Shown piece by piece: positions 12,701 to 15,199 of a stretch of DNA of 15,199 bases (positions within the stretch are counted from its first letter, which is position 1; each line of letters opens with the position of its first letter). Source of the DNA: JADFNO01 sp965369945 (GTDB taxonomy: Bacteria > Planctomycetota > Phycisphaerae > Phycisphaerales > SM1A02); NCBI GenBank assembly GCA_965369945.1, contig CBDUST010000081.1:1-15199 (forward strand). Direction: 5' to 3'. A program made the translations under genes and the position numbers. The notes beneath the pieces are model-generated. The model worked only from the letters and a program-made list of their open reading frames with translations. It was not told the DNA's origin and did not search any database.

Positions 12701-15199
12701 CGCACCATGGTCGTGGCCAACCGAGTCGCTGAGGCGTGTTCGATGGGATAAATGCGCACGGCTGCCCCCGGCGCGGCGGCTTCGATGTCGAGCATGGCCA
12801 CGAGTTCGGTGACCACTTCAAGGTTCATTGGCGTGCCGACGAGAATCAGCGCGTTGAGCTGCGTTTCCGGGCGGATCACCAGGTGAGTCATGGGGAGGAA
12901 GATGTCCGACTCGAGCACTCGTCCGCCGTTTTCATCAAGACGGGCCATGCGCAGGCGCCCGATCTGCCTTTGCAGCGGCGTGGACTGCGGCAGATTGCCG
13001 ATGCCTTCAACGAGAATCGCTTGGAGGGTTTCAGCCAAGTCGTTGGCGTCGGCGTAGCGCAACACGAGGATGCGCGGTTCGATCCAGCCAGCGGCGACAT
13101 CGGCATCAATGCGTCGCACGAGGACTTCCACCAGCGCCACCGCCTCTTCCTTGCCAGCCACGATGACCGTGTTGGTTCGTTCGTCCACGCTGATGGCAAT
13201 GTCATCGAGCAGCGCAGCCCCAACGGCACCTTCGGGCAAGCCCTCCAGATCGGTGCCCGGCACCCGGCCAAGCTGTTTACCTTGGTCAAATAACTCACCG
13301 ACAATGCGGGCGAACTGATCAGCGGCGATGTTCTGCAAGGGGAAAAGCTGCACCGTTACCGCGTCGGTGATGGGCAGTTGATCGAACATCTTGGCGATTT
13401 CCGTCAGCGCATAAACGTTTTGTTTGGTGGAGCTGATCACCAGCGCGTTGAGCGCTGGGTCGGCAATGATACGGATGGGCTTGGTGAGGTCGAGCTGGAT
13501 TCCACCGGCATCAAGGCCGTTTCGTCGCACCGACAGACGGCGAACTTGCTCTTGAATCGCTTGCGCCAACGGAGTGTTCGTCTGTTGATCTGTCGGAGAC
13601 AGAATCTGGCGAAGAATATTCGCAAGCGCTTCGGCCTCGGCATTGCGCAGCTTGAGAACTTTCAGTTCAGATTGAGCATGCTGCGGATCGCTGTCAATCG
13701 CCTTGAGGAGCCCGACGATCGTGTCGCGATCGATCGGATTGGCGATGATGATGATGGCGTTGCGCCCTTGAAGCGTGGCAACCTTGATCGGTTCGGTGAC
13801 GAGGCGAGATACCGAGTCGTCCGGCTGGGGCTTGTCCAAACCGATCGTCTCGATGATCTGAGTTGCCGCGTCCGGCGAGATGTTCTGAAGTTCGATAATG
13901 AAGATGCCGTGGCCTGCGGGAGGGGTCAGCGCATCGAGTTGATTGACTGTTTGTTCGATCTCAGCAAAGAGCGCAGCAGTGCAGGCGATGACCAAGCTGT
14001 TGCCGGGCGCATCGACTTGGATCGCAAGCGGTTGGTTTGACTGTGTCGCCTTGGCTTGGAAGGCTTCGGTGATAGCCGAAGCAACGCGGGCGGCAGGCGC
14101 GGCCGTCAGTCGCAGCACGTGGATCGAAAGACCTTGGTTGGACGCTTCTTGTTGCAGAGCAGCGGCCAGCGTCTTGATCTGGGCGAATTCATCTTCTTCG
14201 GCACGCACGATAATCGTGTTGGAGGTTGAATCGCCGACGATGCGTAGCGCTTTTCGACCACGACTTCCGGTCGCCTGGTCGTAGAGTTGATTCAACGACT
14301 CCGCGAGTTTCATAGGGTCGCCGGAGATCACAGTGATGAGTTGAGGCGGAGGGAGCTTGGCGTAATCGGCGACATCCAAATGCTCGATGATCGTTTCGAT
14401 TTTGAGGATGTTCTGCCGACTGGCGGAGACGATGATGGAGTTGGTCTGCGGTTCGGCGGCAGCGCGAACCCATACCTCCGCCTCGACCAGCAATGTCGGA
14501 GCCGGTTCATCACGGCGCTGCTCATCACTGCCGCCACCGCGCCGCGCTTCACGCCGTGTGGATTGCTGACTTCGTCGGCCGCGCTCGATCTGGCCTTGGA
14601 ACGCATCGTTGATCGCGCGAGCAACTGACGTCGCATCGGCGTACATCAGCGGCATAACACGCAGTTGCAGCGACGCGTCGTATTCCTCGTTATCCAGCTT
14701 CTCGAGGAGTGCGCGGATGTTCACCCACTCTTGTTCGCTCGCGGAAATCACCAGACTGTTGGACGCAGGATCGGCGACAATCTTTACATCTCGCTCCGAT
14801 GGAGTTTCAGCACCAGGCGCACGCCGACCGTAGAAAAATGACAACGCTTCCTGGATCTTCTCAGCCTCGGCGAATTTTAGCGGCACAAACTCTCTGATTC
14901 GATCCGGTCCAGTCGGGTGATCGAGCTTCTCAATGATCTGGAGAATCTGCTCCATCTGGTCGGGCGTTGCGGCGACGATGATGCGGTTCTCGACGACGTT
15001 GTAGTCGATGCGCGCCTCCTCGCGTCGATCAGCGCCGCGTTGGCGGGTGAATTCGTTCAGCGTATACCAAACATCGACTGCGAGCGCATGCTCCAGCGGG
15101 ACAATGCGATATTCAAACGGGCTCTTAGGCTCAACGTTGTCAAGTTCATCGATGAGCGACTCGATCACGGGAAACGATTCAACTGTGGCCGTTACGATG
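9781..15199 (-). CDS. Giant secretin (GspD-like) with at least 17 N1-type repeats, 5' end cut
   Basis: Outer-membrane secretin subunit, 1805 residues visible; the frame is open at the right edge (codons for IVTATVESFP precede the GTG at 15168), so the true start, signal peptide and any N0 domain lie outside. Residues below count from the codon at 15168. Residues 18-1506 are 17 consecutive Secretin_N-type repeats, each with a PLxxAxAxxLA-like strand-helix, a D-x-R-T-N-S-L-I-V-like strand and an I-x-x-L-I-x-x-L-D helix. Residues 1507-1735 are the secretin barrel: VLIQVLLAEVTLDD, VLSNPSIMAANNQPARIQIG, GIILDVTPSINPDG, VRDGQMIILGGL, VPLLGDIPFLGALFRS and ELLIVLTPHVIMSP. A charged helical tail follows (1736-1795), possibly the equivalent of an S-domain. 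Type II secretion is the nearest role, but no other secretion gene is in the window. Usual secretins have three or four N-domains in 600-700 residues, so this one is exceptional. It is the first visible gene of an operon with the lipoprotein. Confidence 0.95.
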   Translation of the reverse strand, partial: IVTATVESFPVIESLIDELDNVEPKSPFEYRIVPLEHALAVDVWYTLNEFTRQRGADRREEARIDYNVVENRIIVAATPDQMEQILQIIEKLDHPTGPDRIREFVPLKFAEAEKIQEALSFFYGRRAPGAETPSERDVKIVADPASNSLVISASEQEWVNIRALLEKLDNEEYDASLQLRVMPLMYADATSVARAINDAFQGQIERGRRSQQSTRREARRGGGSDEQRRDEPAPTLLVEAEVWVRAAAEPQTNSIIVSASRQNILKIETIIEHLDVADYAKLPPPQLITVISGDPMKLAESLNQLYDQATGSRGRKALRIVGDSTSNTIIVRAEEDEFAQIKTLAAALQQEASNQGLSIHVLRLTAAPAARVASAITEAFQAKATQSNQPLAIQVDAPGNSLVIACTAALFAEIEQTVNQLDALTPPAGHGIFIIELQNISPDAATQIIETIGLDKPQPDDSVSRLVTEPIKVATLQGRNAIIIIANPIDRDTIVGLLKAIDSDPQHAQSELKVLKLRNAEAEALANILRQILSPTDQQTNTPLAQAIQEQVRRLSVRRNGLDAGGIQLDLTKPIRIIADPALNALVISSTKQNVYALTEIAKMFDQLPITDAVTVQLFPLQNIAADQFARIVGELFDQGKQLGRVPGTDLEGLPEGAVGAALLDDIAISVDERTNTVIVAGKEEAVALVEVLVRRIDADVAAGWIEPRILVLRYADANDLAETLQAILVEGIGNLPQSTPLQRQIGRLRMARLDENGGRVLESDIFLPMTHLVIRPETQLNALILVGTPMNLEVVTELVAMLDIEAAAPGAAVRIYPIEHASATRLATTMVRLFNQQIQADIIREEDRVVAQPDERTNTLIVTTSPRSFVVLERLLQTLDAEIAPEFSEIRRIEVKNASAARLATILSELMDARLDRLRKIEPETADFQQATIIDDPRTNSLIIAAGQESYEVIERLVADLDASDLPEIGLLDVLTLTTANIERIAETINDIMERRYADMPEEIKRSQKPLVMTDPRTNSLLVAANVEDMAAIRQLVAKLEAVPMNPAVGLHVLPLEGTRAELLAPRLEQLMRERQQSLGEAATSMDRVSIEPDTASNSLIVAASEENLQVIRDLIDALIGAEADAIGGGTVEIMQLASSRAVDVVDMLQDMYVDEVNRTRGENTVRVTADERINAVLVNAPPADVRTIRRLVAQLDGARPGSVVEIKYIPLNSANALETVSLIENVLSGRGIGARRRSQQATVLKYLREVAADQVDEETGEPMTEMEVSAAIRESITLTPDLRTNTVIVSAPRESMGMIEQMIRDLDASSTGSQNVRIFKLTNADAIAMAEILTDLFNLTNRGNLYVLKPREHPPGEDGPRGMQGPDGAPIYAGLENTELTAVPDDRQQLSITVDTRTNSLLVSGTPQYLDLVQAVVDELDALEANEREVYVYQLRNAVAAEVARVLSQFIETEQDKLIQTIGIDQLGSAARLLERQVTIVGDDQSNTVLVSASPRYMQSVKDMITELDVDPPQVLIQVLLAEVTLDDTDEWGFDFSGSRTVGDVNLSGGFSLASAFVTGMGVPNLAISGTDFNLLLRALQSQGRLQVLSNPSIMAANNQPARIQIGETIRLPESTSFDLGSQQSSVVPEDIGIILDVTPSINPDGYVRMTITPEISELSARTTQISEDFSSPIITRRTATTTVTVRDGQMIILGGLISDRFERRDRKVPLLGDIPFLGALFRSSTETSKKTELLIVLTPHVIMSPTEIDRVEQITQAEIDRLSLPDEIKQQIRKSILDGTGGLYDAKGKRIDTPSASEKDKE
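10651..15117 (-). repeat. Array of 17 secretin N1-type protein repeats
   Basis: Repeat boundaries judged by eye, in gene order (high to low coordinate): 15117-14902, 14901-14671, 14670-14341, 14340-14131, 14130-13906, 13905-13672, 13671-13360, 13359-13078, 13077-12763, 12762-12532, 12531-12286, 12285-12046, 12045-11806, 11805-11584, 11583-11248, 11247-10909 and 10908-10651. The tail of one more repeat lies at 15199-15124. The core unit is 70-80 residues. Repeats 3, 7, 8, 9, 15 and 16 are longer because of inserts before the conserved strand. Every repeat has an asparagine at the RTNSL position. At DNA level, GACTGTTGGTGCG followed by GGATCG recurs in repeats 12 and 11 (12133-12154 and 12370-12391, one mismatch, 237 bp apart), and shorter versions appear in most others. 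Confidence 0.9.

Noticed and set aside
12133..14790. Regularly spaced TGTTGGTGCG-type repeats as a CRISPR-like array
   Set aside because: Spacing is about 240 bp or more, copies are inexact, and they encode the RTNSL strand of the secretin repeats in frame.

Overview
The window is moderately GC-rich bacterial chromosome, densely packed with genes on both strands. It reads most like a member of the Planctomycetota or a close relative. The pointers are a giant secretin built from many repeated N-domains, several secreted proteins or lipoproteins with extracellular-type domains, scattered biosynthesis genes outside their usual operons, and GC-rich hairpin repeats between genes. That assignment is an inference from gene style; there is no rRNA or marker gene to prove it.

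Layout. 1-1678: a minus-strand pair, a CPBP-family membrane protease followed by trpS, which is cut by the window edge right at its KMS motif. 1656-3221: a plus-strand pair, trpC and a family 2 glycosyltransferase, whose 5' end overlaps head-to-head with the protease gene. 3298-3798: purE on the minus strand, divergent from asd (3879-4931, plus). 4931-5131: a tandem pair of about 105 bp hairpin-bearing repeats; the second copy runs into the 3' end of a small ACT-domain gene (5100-5492, minus). 5511-5649: a tRNA-Gln(CTG) with a recognisable promoter. 5810-7396: a small membrane-anchored protein, a beta-carbonic-anhydrase-like protein (minus) and an ICMT/NnrU-type membrane methyltransferase. 7412-9125: a lipoprotein resembling family 14 polysaccharide lyases (minus), then a secreted protein with a probable beta/gamma-crystallin fold (plus), closed by an intrinsic terminator. 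9200-15199: a minus-strand operon in which the giant secretin, running off the right edge, is followed by a small lipoprotein.

The first two thirds is mostly housekeeping: tryptophan synthesis and charging, purine synthesis, the aspartate family branch and glutamine tRNA. These genes sit as singletons or pairs, so they say little about one another. The right third concerns the cell envelope. The outstanding object is the secretin: at least 1805 residues are visible, and before the C-terminal barrel there are 17 complete N1-type repeats plus the tail of another, where usual secretins have about three or four N-domains. Several repeats carry large disordered-looking inserts, one arginine-rich and one with five collagen-like G-X-Y triplets. 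The lipoprotein behind it is the natural candidate for a partner protein, but this is inferred from position alone.
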